Assembly: GCA_002782905.1 (NCBI GenBank)
Contig: PFJA01000132.1
Span: 1 to 13,287, forward strand
Length of the DNA stretch: 13,287 nucleotides
Source: Lysobacterales bacterium CG_4_10_14_3_um_filter_64_11
GTDB lineage: Bacteria; Pseudomonadota; Gammaproteobacteria; Xanthomonadales; Xanthomonadaceae
Direction of reading: 5' to 3'
Within the stretch, counting starts at the first letter, position 1. Each line of letters opens with the position of its first letter. The notes under the pieces are model-generated. The model saw only the letters and a program-made list of their open reading frames with translations. It made no database searches and had not been told where the DNA came from. A program made the translations under genes and the position numbers. Below are positions 7,293 to 13,287 of this stretch, piece by piece.

Positions 7293-7982
7293 TCAGCCCT
7301 CGGAATCCACCACCACCGCGCCATCCTTCATCGGCAGACGGTCGCCCACCTCGCCCGGATCGTTGGTCATGCGCAGGGTATCGATCTGATCCTTGTAGCG
7401 GTAGGTCACATCGTAGGCCACGACTATCGGCTTCTTGCCGAGCGCGATGGTTTCGCCCGGCTTGCGGGTGACACGCTTGCTTGCGGTCTCGCCATCCACG
7501 ACATAGGTCACGTCGTAACCCACCACTTCATCGCGGGTTTCGGTGATCGTCTGGCACGAACGCTCAACACGCGATTCGCTGTGCGCATTGGCCTCTTGCT
7601 GGTTCTCCTGAATCTTGCGGCCGGCGTAAGCACCGCCGGCAACACCCGCCACCGTGGCCACGGTCTTGCCGGTGCCACCACCGATCTGGTTGCCGAGCAG
7701 GCCACCGACCACAGCACCGATGGCGGTACCGGTGATCTTGTTCGGATCCTTTGGCTGCACCTGATATTCGACGACCTTGTCTTCGCAGACCTCGCGCGGG
7801 CCGGTGCGCGACTCGGTGATCGGCTCGACAGCGAGCACCTCACCCTTGACATTGACGATCTTGGTGATTTCATCGACCTTGACGACCTGCGCATAATCGC
7901 CGAACAGGCGGCTCTGGTAGGCCGCCATCGCGGAGCCACCCGCCAGGACGGCAACGATGGCGATGACTAGTGGCTTGTTCAT
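7293..7982 (-). CDS. Glycine-zipper 2TM-domain envelope protein (17 kDa surface antigen-like)
   Basis: Encodes 229 residues, starting at ATG 7982 with a strong GAGGGG six bases upstream. The N-terminus (MNKPLVIAIVAVLAGGSAMAA) is a signal peptide or membrane anchor; no lipobox cysteine is present. The central glycine zipper (about residues 85-121) has regular small residues, as in GTAIGAVVGGLLGNQIGGG and VAGVAGGAYAG, which can form a membrane-inserted helical hairpin. On each side are beta-rich segments with one cysteine each (C66, C143) that could form a disulphide in the periplasm. The C-terminal repeat-like strands (VVGYDVTYVVDGE, VVAYDVTYRYKD) suggest a duplicated domain. Related Xanthomonadales and Pseudomonas proteins are envelope-integrity or outer-membrane components of unclear role. 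It is transcribed convergently to queA and divergently from the DUF6116-like gene. Confidence 0.85.
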   Translation of the reverse strand: MNKPLVIAIVAVLAGGSAMAAYQSRLFGDYAQVVKVDEITKIVNVKGEVLAVEPITESRTGPREVCEDKVVEYQVQPKDPNKITGTAIGAVVGGLLGNQIGGGTGKTVATVAGVAGGAYAGRKIQENQQEANAHSESRVERSCQTITETRDEVVGYDVTYVVDGETASKRVTRKPGETIALGKKPIVVAYDVTYRYKDQIDTLRMTNDPGEVGDRLPMKDGAVVVDSEG

Positions 7983-8094
7983 GGACTACCCCTCAAGATG
8001 AACCGGATGAGCGGCACTGGCCGCGGCGTCATTAGAAGCCCTGCAAGCTGAACCGCAGCCCGAACCCACCGCCCCATGACACTCCGGAGCCGAC

Positions 8095-8301
8095 ATGAGA
8101 AAACTGTTGTTCGCACCGCTGTTGCACTTCGCCCGCAAGCTGCGCTTTCCGACGCTGTTCGCGCTGACCACGAGCCTGTTCGTGCTCAATGTGCTGATTC
8201 CCGACCCGTTGCCATTCATCGATGAAATCGTGCTGGCATTGGGCGCGCTGCTGTTTGCTGGATGGCGGCGCAAGCCAAATGACGCGGGCAATGCTGACTG
8301 A
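8095..8301 (+). CDS. Small DUF6116-like membrane protein
   Basis: Encodes 68 residues. The ATG at 8095 has GGAG five bases upstream. The sequence has a basic amphipathic N-terminus (MRKLLFAPLLHFARKLRFPTLF) and one or two hydrophobic segments: about residues 20-35 (LFALTTSLFVLNVLIP) and 41-56 (FIDEIVLALGALLFAG), the second followed by WRRK. The R(F)PTLF and PDP(L/I)PFIDE pattern matches small uncharacterised Xanthomonadaceae proteins annotated DUF6116, as I recall them. Its 3' end overlaps the start of yjjV by 11 bases, so translation is probably coupled. Function is unknown. Confidence 0.75.
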   Translation: MRKLLFAPLLHFARKLRFPTLFALTTSLFVLNVLIPDPLPFIDEIVLALGALLFAGWRRKPNDAGNAD

Positions 8302-9121
8302 CAGCCACTGCCATATCGATGCACCTGAGTTCGACGCAGACCGCGCTGCGGTGATCGCGCGCGCGCGCGCCGCTGGCGTCAGCCGCCAGATCGTGCCGGC
8401 GATCGCGTGCGCGTCATGGCCATTGCTGCGTAGCGTGTGCGCGCAGCATCACGGCCTGTTCCCCGCCTACGGCCTGCACCCGATGGCTCTGCCCGAACAC
8501 CGCCCCGAGCACCTCGCTGCCCTGCCCGACTGGATCGCTCGCGAACATCCGTTGGCAGTCGGCGAATGCGGGCTCGACTTTTTCGTGCCGGGCCTGGATG
8601 CCGACGCGCAGCATTGCTATTTCAACCGGCAATTGCAGATTGCACGCGAATTCGATTTGCCGCTGATCATCCATGCCCGGCGCGCGGTGGACGCGGTGAT
8701 CGCAGGCATTCGCCGAGTCGGCAAACTGCGCGGTGTCGTACACAGTTTCTCCGGCAGTGAAGAACAGGCAAGGCAATTGTGGCAACTGGGCTTTTATCTC
8801 GGCCTGGGTGGCCCGCTCACCTACCCGCGCGCCAATCGCCTGCGCCGCCTGGTCGCAGCGATGCCGCTTGAGCAACTGTTGCTGGAAACCGATGCGCCCG
8901 ACCAACCCAACTGCGGTCATCAGGGCGAGCGCAATGAGCCGGCGCGCCTGCGCGAGGTGCTGAAGGTGGTAGCGCAACTGCGTGGCGAATCCGAAGCGCG
9001 CCTCGCCGAAGCGACCTCGGCCAATGCCGAGCAGCTGTTCCGCTTGCCTGATCGCAGCAATCACCAGCAACCCTTGGCGCACGCCAACCGTGCCAGCGAC
9101 ACCGGCAGATGCCAACCCTGA
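8291..9121 (+). CDS. yjjV: TatD-family metal-dependent hydrolase, YjjV subgroup
   Basis: Encodes 276 residues from ATG 8291 (MLTDSHCHID); an ATG four codons upstream at 8279 is an alternative. Both lie inside the DUF6116-like gene. Metal ligands of the TIM-barrel family are visible: HCH (H6, H8), E92 in VGECGLDFF, H128 in LIIHARR, H151 in VVHSFSG, and D201 in LLLETDAPDQP. The blocks GLHPMALPEH, GVVHSFSG, GGPLTYPRA and the GHQGERNEP segment match E. coli YjjV more closely than TatD or YcfH. These enzymes are predicted deoxyribonucleases or phosphoesterases; the in vivo substrate of YjjV is not established. The last 20 or so residues after LFRLP extend past the usual family end and look like read-through into non-conserved sequence. 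Confidence 0.93.
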   Translation: MLTDSHCHIDAPEFDADRAAVIARARAAGVSRQIVPAIACASWPLLRSVCAQHHGLFPAYGLHPMALPEHRPEHLAALPDWIAREHPLAVGECGLDFFVPGLDADAQHCYFNRQLQIAREFDLPLIIHARRAVDAVIAGIRRVGKLRGVVHSFSGSEEQARQLWQLGFYLGLGGPLTYPRANRLRRLVAAMPLEQLLLETDAPDQPNCGHQGERNEPARLREVLKVVAQLRGESEARLAEATSANAEQLFRLPDRSNHQQPLAHANRASDTGRCQP

Positions 9122-9218
9122 GCAATGCGGCACGAAGTTGTAGCGCACGTCGCCAAGCGGGAACCATTGCCGTCGTGCGCGCCTCCAAGACGAGGGTTTC
9201 GTGCAGCAGGAGAGGATC

Positions 9219-9749
9219 ATGCGTCATGTCAACAAGACTATCGGCCTCATCGTTGGCATCGTGCTGGCCATGCCCGGTTTTGCCGCCAGCGCAGCGCAAG
9301 CCGATGGTGAAAAAGCCACGCCACAGCGCCTCGACCTGCACGTGAAAGCGGGCCCCGAGCCAAGAGTCGCATCACAAGCCAGCGATCTGGCGATCGAGGG
9401 CTACAGCCCGGTTTCCTACTTTGAAAAGAACCTGCCGGAAAAAGGCAAGCCCGAGTTCCAGAGCACCTATCAGAGCAAGGTGTATTACCTCGCATCGGCC
9501 GAACAGTTGGCAAAATTCGAAGCCGACCCGAAGCACTACGCGCCGGTGTTTGGCGAATATTGCCCGTACAGCCTGGCGCTGGGCCGACGCGTCGCCATCG
9601 ACCCGACCCGTTTCGAGATCGTGCAGGGCCAGTTGCTGCTGTTCCACAATTCGGCTGAACTCGACGCACTGAGCGAATGGGACAAGAGCAAGGACAAGGA
9701 TCAATTGCTCAAGCGTGCCAACGGCGAGTACACCCTGTTTCGGTTCTGA
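9219..9749 (+). CDS. Exported YHS-domain protein
   Basis: Encodes 176 residues. The open frame begins with a GTG at 9201, but ATG 9219 is preceded by AGGAGAGG at ideal distance and starts the signal peptide: MRHVNK, a hydrophobic core (TIGLIVGIVLAMPGFAA), likely cut near residues 26-28. The mature protein has a YHS domain at about residues 57-150: LAIEGYSPVSYFEKN, FQSTYQSKVYYLASAEQL, FEADPKHYAP, FGEYCPYSLALG and FEIVQGQLLLFHN. YHS domains are linked with metal binding, and C115 is the only cysteine. In many YHS proteins the motif reads GGYCA; here it is GEYCP. The last 25 residues are charged. It is likely periplasmic. It stands alone, with 97 bases to yjjV and 224 bases to the next gene. Confidence 0.87.
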   Translation: MRHVNKTIGLIVGIVLAMPGFAASAAQADGEKATPQRLDLHVKAGPEPRVASQASDLAIEGYSPVSYFEKNLPEKGKPEFQSTYQSKVYYLASAEQLAKFEADPKHYAPVFGEYCPYSLALGRRVAIDPTRFEIVQGQLLLFHNSAELDALSEWDKSKDKDQLLKRANGEYTLFRF

Positions 9750-9929
9750 TCTGCGTTTGCAGTTGCATATCCCCAGCTTCGTTCGCACCTGCGCATTGCG
9801 CACCGCAAGCTACTGCGTGTTTCCCTGAATCGACCGGCAACGGCGCGCGGGTGGCGGCGAGGCTGCGTGTGACAGCGCACCGACGTTGGCCGGCGACAGA
9901 CGCAGCATGCACAGGCTCCACCCACCTGA

Positions 9930-9951
9930 TGCCGCGCGACTCCGCGCGGCA
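9930..9951 (+). promoter_or_regulatory. Perfect 9-bp hairpin in the leader of the csbD pair
   Basis: TGCCGCGCG (9930-9938) and CGCGCGGCA (9943-9951) pair perfectly around the loop ACTC. The hairpin ends 14 bases before the GAGG ribosome binding site of the ORF at 9974. There is no T run, so it is not a classic terminator for the YHS gene. A stable 5'-leader structure that affects translation or RNA stability is possible. The rest of the 224-base gap (9750-9973) shows no gene. Confidence 0.45.
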
Positions 9952-9973
9952 CGGGACTTCATATGAGGTCACC

Positions 9974-10147
9974 ATGAAAACGCCAAGCAAACACGACACA
10001 TCCTGCTGTACGCCGAACGCACACGCGCAGACACCCGCCAAGGCTGCCGCAATACTGGTTGCGCCGATCGCCAAGCCCGCCGCATCGCCCGCAAAGTCGC
10101 CGCCTGCGTCCCACCACGCGGCTGGCGCGCCGAAGGCACGCTCATGA
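9974..10147 (+). CDS. Small Ala/Pro/Lys-rich ORF coupled to the CsbD gene
   Basis: Encodes 57 residues. The ATG at 9974 has GAGG five bases upstream, one of the better ribosome binding sites in the window, and the frame ends in an ATGA overlap with the CsbD gene. The product is hydrophilic and low in complexity: an MKTPSKHDTSCCTP opening with a Cys-Cys pair, then Ala/Pro/Lys/His-rich sequence (AKPAASPAKSPPASHHAAG) ending in KARS. There is one short mildly hydrophobic patch (AAAILVAP) and no signal peptide. It resembles no family I know; SPAK-like repeats recall basic nucleic-acid-binding tails, but that is weak. It may be a small protein or a translated leader controlling csbD. Confidence 0.5.
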   Translation: MKTPSKHDTSCCTPNAHAQTPAKAAAILVAPIAKPAASPAKSPPASHHAAGAPKARS

Positions 10148-10353
10148 GCCTGCCCAGCATTGATGAGCTCAAGGGCAAATGGAAGCAGCGTGTCGGTTCC
10201 GCCAAGATCGTCTGGGGCAAGCTGACCGAAGACGAACTGCTCAAGTCCGAAGGCCATGCGCAAAAGCTGGCCGGTCTGGTTCAAGAGCGTTACGCCATTA
10301 CCCGCGACGAAGCCGACAAACAGGTTTCCGACTTCTTCAAGAAACACAGCTAA
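10144..10353 (+). CDS. CsbD family stress protein (YjbJ-like)
   Basis: Encodes 69 residues, the usual CsbD size. Family features are an N-terminal ELKGKWKQRVGSAKIVWGKLTEDEL (similar in pattern to YjbJ GNWKQFKGKVKEQWGKLTDDD), followed by EGHAQKLAGLVQERYAITRDEADKQVSDFF. The protein is highly charged, helical and probably cytoplasmic. CsbD proteins are abundant general-stress proteins (sigma-B in Bacillus, sigma-S-linked in enterics) without a defined biochemical role. The start overlaps the stop of the preceding small ORF (ATGA), so it is probably translated by coupling; a GAAGG lies upstream. Confidence 0.93.
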   Translation: MSLPSIDELKGKWKQRVGSAKIVWGKLTEDELLKSEGHAQKLAGLVQERYAITRDEADKQVSDFFKKHS

Positions 10354-10475
10354 AGCCATCGCGGTCGCCGCACCACGCGTCGCCACCGGGCTCCCCCCTG
10401 CATCGCATTGCCCGGCGTCCCCGGTTGTGACTCTGCACGCGGCGGACGCCAGACCATCAGCCAACGGAGTATTCC

Positions 10476-11291
10476 ATGCAATCACCCATTCGCACCTCGC
10501 TCATCGCTGCAGCCGTCGCGCTGAGCCTGTTCGCAATCGCTGGTGGCGCCAGCGCTACCGATAGCGTTTCCCAGGACGTGGTTGAAGCCCGCCAGGAAAC
10601 CCAAATCTGGACCACCTATGCGCTGAGCCCGTACCTGCGTGCCAACGACATCAAGGTGACCGTGCATGGCGACACCGCCACCCTCACCGGCAAAGTGGGT
10701 GAGGATGTCGACAAGGATCTCGCCAAGCAGATCGCGTTGGGTGTCAACGGCATCCAGAAGGTCGACAACCAGATTGTGGTGACCTCGGACTATGAGGCGC
10801 CCAAAGCGTCCACCGACCGCACTTTCGGCGAGTTCATCGATGATGCCTCGATCACCACTGCGGTGAAGTCCAAGCTGCTGTGGAGCAAGCACGCCGAAGG
10901 TATGTCCGCCGATGTCGACGTACTGCGCAGCAAGGTGACTCTGCGCGGCACCGCCGCCAGCGTGGCGCAAAAGGAAGCAGCCGGGCGGCTGGCACGCAAC
11001 ACCAAGGGCGTGATGTCGGTTGACAACCGCATCGAGGTCAAAACGGCCAAGACCACACAACACATGCCGAGCCGGTCGATGTCCGACACCTGGATCACCA
11101 CCAAGGTGAAGTCGAGCCTGGCCTACTCGGCCAATGTCGATGGCTCCGCGATCTCGGTGACCACCACCAAGGGTGTGGTCGATCTGAGCGGCAAGGTACA
11201 TAGCGGTGCGGAGCGTGCGTTGGCGATTGAGCTGGCGGAAAACATCCGCGGCGTTACTGCCGTGCATGCCAAGGGGCTTACTACGCTCTAA
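10476..11291 (+). CDS. Periplasmic protein with three BON domains (OsmY-like)
   Basis: Encodes 271 residues, with GGAG seven bases before ATG 10476. The signal peptide is MQSPIRTSLIAAAVALSLFAIAGGASA, likely cut near residue 27. Three BON domains follow: about 40-104 (ETQIWTTYALSPYL, DTATLTGKV, VDNQIVV), 124-188 (ASITTAVKSKLL, SKVTLRGTA, VDNRIEV) and 204-270 (DTWITTKVKSSL, KGVVDLSGKV, VTAVHAKG). Each shows the expected helix, the V-x-L-x-G strand and a terminal helix. E. coli OsmY has two BON domains and DolP two; three is a common variant in Xanthomonadales. BON domains bind phospholipid surfaces, and OsmY is a stationary-phase/osmotic-stress periplasmic chaperone. A strong terminator lies 24 bases downstream, closing this transcription unit. 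Confidence 0.93.
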   Translation: MQSPIRTSLIAAAVALSLFAIAGGASATDSVSQDVVEARQETQIWTTYALSPYLRANDIKVTVHGDTATLTGKVGEDVDKDLAKQIALGVNGIQKVDNQIVVTSDYEAPKASTDRTFGEFIDDASITTAVKSKLLWSKHAEGMSADVDVLRSKVTLRGTAASVAQKEAAGRLARNTKGVMSVDNRIEVKTAKTTQHMPSRSMSDTWITTKVKSSLAYSANVDGSAISVTTTKGVVDLSGKVHSGAERALAIELAENIRGVTAVHAKGLTTL

Positions 11292-11314
11292 TCCAGTATC
11301 GCGCTGGACGATCA

Positions 11315-11360
11315 CGCCGCAGCACAATCCTCGAATGAGGATGCTGCGGCGTTTTCATTT
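11315..11360 (+). terminator. Intrinsic terminator after the BON gene
   Basis: CGCCGCAGC (11315-11323) pairs with GCTGCGGCG (11343-11351). Inside, ATCCTC (11327-11332) pairs with GAGGAT (11337-11342) around loop GAAT, with a three-base ACA bulge on the 5' side. The total is 15 base pairs, followed by TTTTCATTT. This is the best intrinsic terminator in the window and separates the stress genes from the lipoprotein pair. Confidence 0.88.
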
Positions 11361-11731
11361 CTGCACGACAGCGAAACAGGTCTATGCCTGTCGGCGAAAC
11401 GGCGAGCGATCGCAAGCCGCGACAATTTCCGCCGTTCGAGCAATCGGCCGGCCAGGTGACGCCATGGGTGCGCCAGCGCACCGACGAACGCCGCGCCGAA
11501 GCGAAGACTAAGCGCTTGTTGAACGGCACTCAATTCGTGGAATCCCTGCTTCGATTCGTTGTTCGCGGCGTGGCCATGACGAACGCAGTCAATGCCTGTG
11601 CAAAGCACTGCGGCCAGCACTTTGGCGCTGTGCGAAGTCACTGGGTCCATCCACGATGTCAACACCGTATTCGATTCCCGTCGCCGGATCGAATGACGGA
11701 AAACAACGGCGATTTCCACCAGGCCACTGCC
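11361..11731. other. About 370-base region with no recognised gene
   Basis: Open frames cover this stretch on both strands, including an in-frame 5' extension of the lipoprotein frame back to 11384. None has a recognisable family, signal or good ribosome binding site, and the extension would place 116 residues in front of a lipoprotein signal peptide. A promoter for the lipoprotein pair should lie here, but I found no convincing -35/-10 pair. A TTCGATTCCCGTCGCC stretch near 11668-11683 looks like a tRNA T-arm but does not fold as one. Confidence 0.55.
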
Positions 11732-12142
11732 ATGATCCGTCTATTGCCCCATGTCCATCCCTCAACCCGAATCTCGCTGCTGCCGATTGCAGCGGTGCTG
11801 GCTGGTCTGCTCTCACTGGCCGGTTGCGCCACCACCCAGCCAGCACCGGATCAAGCGCTGCAGGCCGCTGAAATGGCCATCGGCAATGCCGAGCGTGATC
11901 GCGCGTCGCAGTTTGCCGCCGCTGAGCTGAGCGAAGCCAGAACCAAGCTCAGCGCCGCACGTGATGCCGTGCGCAATGAGGAAATGGTGCACGCCAAGCG
12001 TCTCGCCGAGCAGTCGCAGGCCGACGCCGAGCTGGCATCCGCCAAAGCGGGCGTTGTTCAGGCCACCACCGTCAACGACGAGATGCAGAAGAGCATCGAC
12101 ATCCTGCAGCAGGAAATGCAACGCAACAAGGGAGCACACTGA
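11732..12142 (+). CDS. DUF4398-type coiled-coil outer-membrane lipoprotein
   Basis: Encodes 136 residues from ATG 11732 (weak AGG upstream); an ATG at 11693 in the same frame is the alternative. The lipoprotein signal peptide has a basic region (HPSTR), a hydrophobic core (ISLLPIAAVLAGLLS) and lipobox LAGC, with C32 as the lipid-modified residue. Residue +2 is Ala, which favours export to the outer membrane. After a Pro/Gln linker the protein is one long Ala/Glu-rich helix (about residues 40-133) with heptad-like spacing: AAEMAIGNAERDRA, AAAELSEARTKLSAARDAV, HAKRLAEQSQADAELASAKA. This fits DUF4398, a family of small coiled-coil lipoproteins found next to OmpA-like genes. The stop overlaps the start of the next gene by one base (TGATG). 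Confidence 0.83.
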   Translation: MIRLLPHVHPSTRISLLPIAAVLAGLLSLAGCATTQPAPDQALQAAEMAIGNAERDRASQFAAAELSEARTKLSAARDAVRNEEMVHAKRLAEQSQADAELASAKAGVVQATTVNDEMQKSIDILQQEMQRNKGAH

Positions 12143-13002
12143 TGACCACACGCACCCACAACCTCGCACCGCTACTCGCCACCGCCATTGCCTCGCTGCT
12201 GATGGTCGCGTGTTCCAGCACACCGACCAAGCCGGAAGCCGCCAGTGGTGCGCGCCAGAAGCTGACCCAGTTGCAGGCCAACCCGCAGTTGGCCAGCCGC
12301 GCCCCGGTTGCCATCAAGGAAGCGGAAGCCGCGGTGCGCGCTGCTGAAACGCCGAGCAAGGACGTAGTGCTGACTGCGCATCGCGTTTTCATCGCCGAAC
12401 GCAAGGTGGATACCGCGGTGGCGTTGGCGCAAAGCCGGATGTTGGTGGACCACCGCAAGGTACTCAGCGATGAGCGCGACAACATGCGTCTGCAAGCGCG
12501 AACCAACGAAGCCAACCGCGCGCACGCCGATGCTGAGATGGCACGCAGCCAGACCGATCAGGCACAAATGGTCGCCGACCAAGCCCGCCTGCAGAATGCC
12601 GCGTTGAAGCAGCAGATCGCCGAACTCAACGCCCGCGAAACCGATCGTGGCTTGGTCGTCACCTTGGGCGACGTGCTGTTCACAACCGGCCGCGCCGATC
12701 TCAAGGGCGGCGCCACCAGCAACCTCAGCAAGCTCGCCGCATTCCTCAATCAATACCCGGATCGGACGGTGGTCATCGAAGGCCATACCGACAGCACCGG
12801 CAGCGAGGACTTCAACATGGGCCTGTCGCAACGTCGCGCCGATTCGGTGAAGACATACCTTGCCGGTCAGGGCATCGCAAGCCATCGGCTTGATGCGCTT
12901 GGCAAGGGTGAAGGCTACCCGGTGGCCGGCAACGACTCGGCAACCGGCCGTCAACAAAATCGCCGCGTCGAGGTAATCATCGCCAACGCCACCACCCGGT
13001 AA
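12142..13002 (+). CDS. OmpA-family peptidoglycan-binding lipoprotein with N-terminal DUF4398-like region
   Basis: Encodes 286 residues, with AAGGGAG about eight bases before ATG 12142. The lipoprotein signal peptide ends in MVAC (C24), with Ser at +2 suggesting the outer membrane. Residues 36-165 are mostly helical and charged; the first part (IKEAEAAVRAAE, AHRVFIAERKVDTAVALAQ, LVDHRKVLSDERDNM) resembles DUF4398, like the product of the preceding gene. The C-terminal OmpA domain (about 170-283) carries LVVTLGDVLFTTGRADL, then GHTDSTGSEDFNMGLSQRRADSVKTYL (from 214), with the diaminopimelate-binding Asp (D217) and Arg (R232) of the family. GRQQNRRVEVII follows near the end. The expected role is a non-covalent link between outer membrane and peptidoglycan. 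It is translationally coupled to the upstream lipoprotein, which may be its partner. Confidence 0.94.
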   Translation: MTTRTHNLAPLLATAIASLLMVACSSTPTKPEAASGARQKLTQLQANPQLASRAPVAIKEAEAAVRAAETPSKDVVLTAHRVFIAERKVDTAVALAQSRMLVDHRKVLSDERDNMRLQARTNEANRAHADAEMARSQTDQAQMVADQARLQNAALKQQIAELNARETDRGLVVTLGDVLFTTGRADLKGGATSNLSKLAAFLNQYPDRTVVIEGHTDSTGSEDFNMGLSQRRADSVKTYLAGQGIASHRLDALGKGEGYPVAGNDSATGRQQNRRVEVIIANATTR

Positions 13003-13005
13003 TCG

Positions 13006-13042
13006 GTCGGCAAACGAAACCGCAGTGGTTGCGTTTGCCGAC
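13006..13042. repeat. 16-bp hairpin 3' of the OmpA gene
   Basis: GTCGGCAAACGAAACC (13006-13021) pairs with GGTTGCGTTTGCCGAC (13027-13042), with a single mismatch and the loop GCAGT. It starts 3 bases after the OmpA stop. No T tract follows on either strand, so it is either a terminator of unusual type, a 3'-end stabilising structure, or an inverted repeat left by a rearrangement. Confidence 0.65.
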
Positions 13043-13059
13043 ACCGCCGTGCCCGCTGA

Positions 13060-13287
13060 CGCGTCGCGTCACCGGCAAGGCGGTGCGCGATTGGGTGTGC
13101 GTTGCCGCCACCTCGCGTCAATCGCGTTGCGATTGCCCGCTTTGCGTGGCTGTTCAACAACCGCGGTCATCGCAAACTGATGGTGATCGATGGTCGCGTC
13201 GCCTTCACCGCCGGCATCAACATCAACATCAGCGGCAGCAAGGACGAAGCGGAACATCTGGCCGGCGGCTGGCGTGCCCCCGAGTGC
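13060..13287 (+). pseudogene. N-terminally truncated phospholipase D / cardiolipin synthase-like frame (runs off the window)
   Basis: This frame is open from just after a TGA at 13057 to the window end. From about 13141 it reads FAWLFNNRGHRKLMVIDG, then RVAFTAGININISGSK and a later GGW, the typical first HKD motif of cardiolipin synthases and related PLD enzymes (HxKxxxxD, with H encoded at 13168). The downstream GGxN position reads AGIN. In intact family members a long N-terminal part (membrane helices or at least the first half of the PLD domain) precedes this motif; here only 36 codons separate it from the stop, they show no family resemblance, and no ATG with a ribosome binding site precedes the motif. 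The other two forward frames between 13003 and 13150 do not supply the missing part. It is most likely a decayed or deletion-truncated gene, though its 3' part lies outside the window. Confidence 0.6.

Noticed and set aside
9677..9973. Plus-strand frame running from inside the YHS gene into the csbD leader ORF
   Set aside because: It starts inside the YHS gene in another frame; the supported start is ATG 9974 with GAGG just upstream.
11660..11690. TTCGATTCCCGTCGCC stretch resembling a tRNA T-arm, as a possible tRNA or attachment site
   Set aside because: The flanking bases do not form a 5-bp T stem, and no anticodon arm, D arm or acceptor stem could be assembled upstream.
11312..11719. 135-codon minus-strand frame downstream of the BON gene
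   Set aside because: It covers the intrinsic terminator, has no family-like sequence and no credible ribosome binding site.
11384..11731. 116-residue upstream extension of the DUF4398 lipoprotein frame
   Set aside because: It would place non-conserved sequence before a lipoprotein signal peptide; no ribosome binding site supports the upstream starts.

Overview
The window reads as a stretch of chromosome from a high-GC gammaproteobacterium, most likely in the Xanthomonadales (Xanthomonadaceae/Rhodanobacteraceae-like). Evidence: a clear RapA (an RNA polymerase recycling factor typical of gammaproteobacteria), YajD and YjjV homologues, a DUF6116-like small membrane protein, and a GC-rich 'AAGTCCCG/GCCCCGAA' repeat cluster of a kind common between genes in this group. 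No phage, transposase, CRISPR, toxin-antitoxin, defence or rRNA/tRNA gene was recognised.

Layout. 1-327: 3' part of yajD (HNH protein, + strand). 346-939: exported YbjN-like protein on the minus strand, convergent with yajD. 940-1237: intergenic, with two palindromes. 1238-1483: DUF1145-like membrane protein, ending 3 bases from the end of a convergent Bcr/CflA-type drug efflux gene (1487-2731, minus). 2732-3241: the longest gene-free stretch, full of repeat debris. 3242-6100: rapA. 6189-7214: queA (queuosine tRNA modification), here without tgt directly behind it. 7293-7982: glycine-zipper envelope protein (minus). 8095-9121: a DUF6116-like membrane protein overlapping yjjV, a TatD-family metal hydrolase.

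The last 4 kb is an envelope/stress-flavoured run, all on the + strand: an exported YHS-domain protein (9219-9749), a tiny Ala/Pro/Lys-rich ORF (9974-10147) coupled by ATGA to a CsbD-family protein (10144-10353), a periplasmic three-BON-domain protein (10476-11291) followed by a strong intrinsic terminator, then a coupled pair of lipoproteins: a DUF4398-type coiled coil (11732-12142) and an OmpA-family peptidoglycan-binding lipoprotein (12142-13002). A long hairpin follows. The window ends in a phospholipase D/cardiolipin synthase-like reading frame (13060-13287) that has the first HKD motif but lacks the normal N-terminal part.

Most genes here are ordinary housekeeping or envelope genes. The points that deserve a second look are the N-terminally truncated PLD frame behind the 16-bp hairpin, the two adjacent lipoproteins that appear to share a DUF4398-like region, the csbD leader ORF with an upstream hairpin, and the repeat cluster ahead of rapA. 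I see no convincing new multi-gene system.
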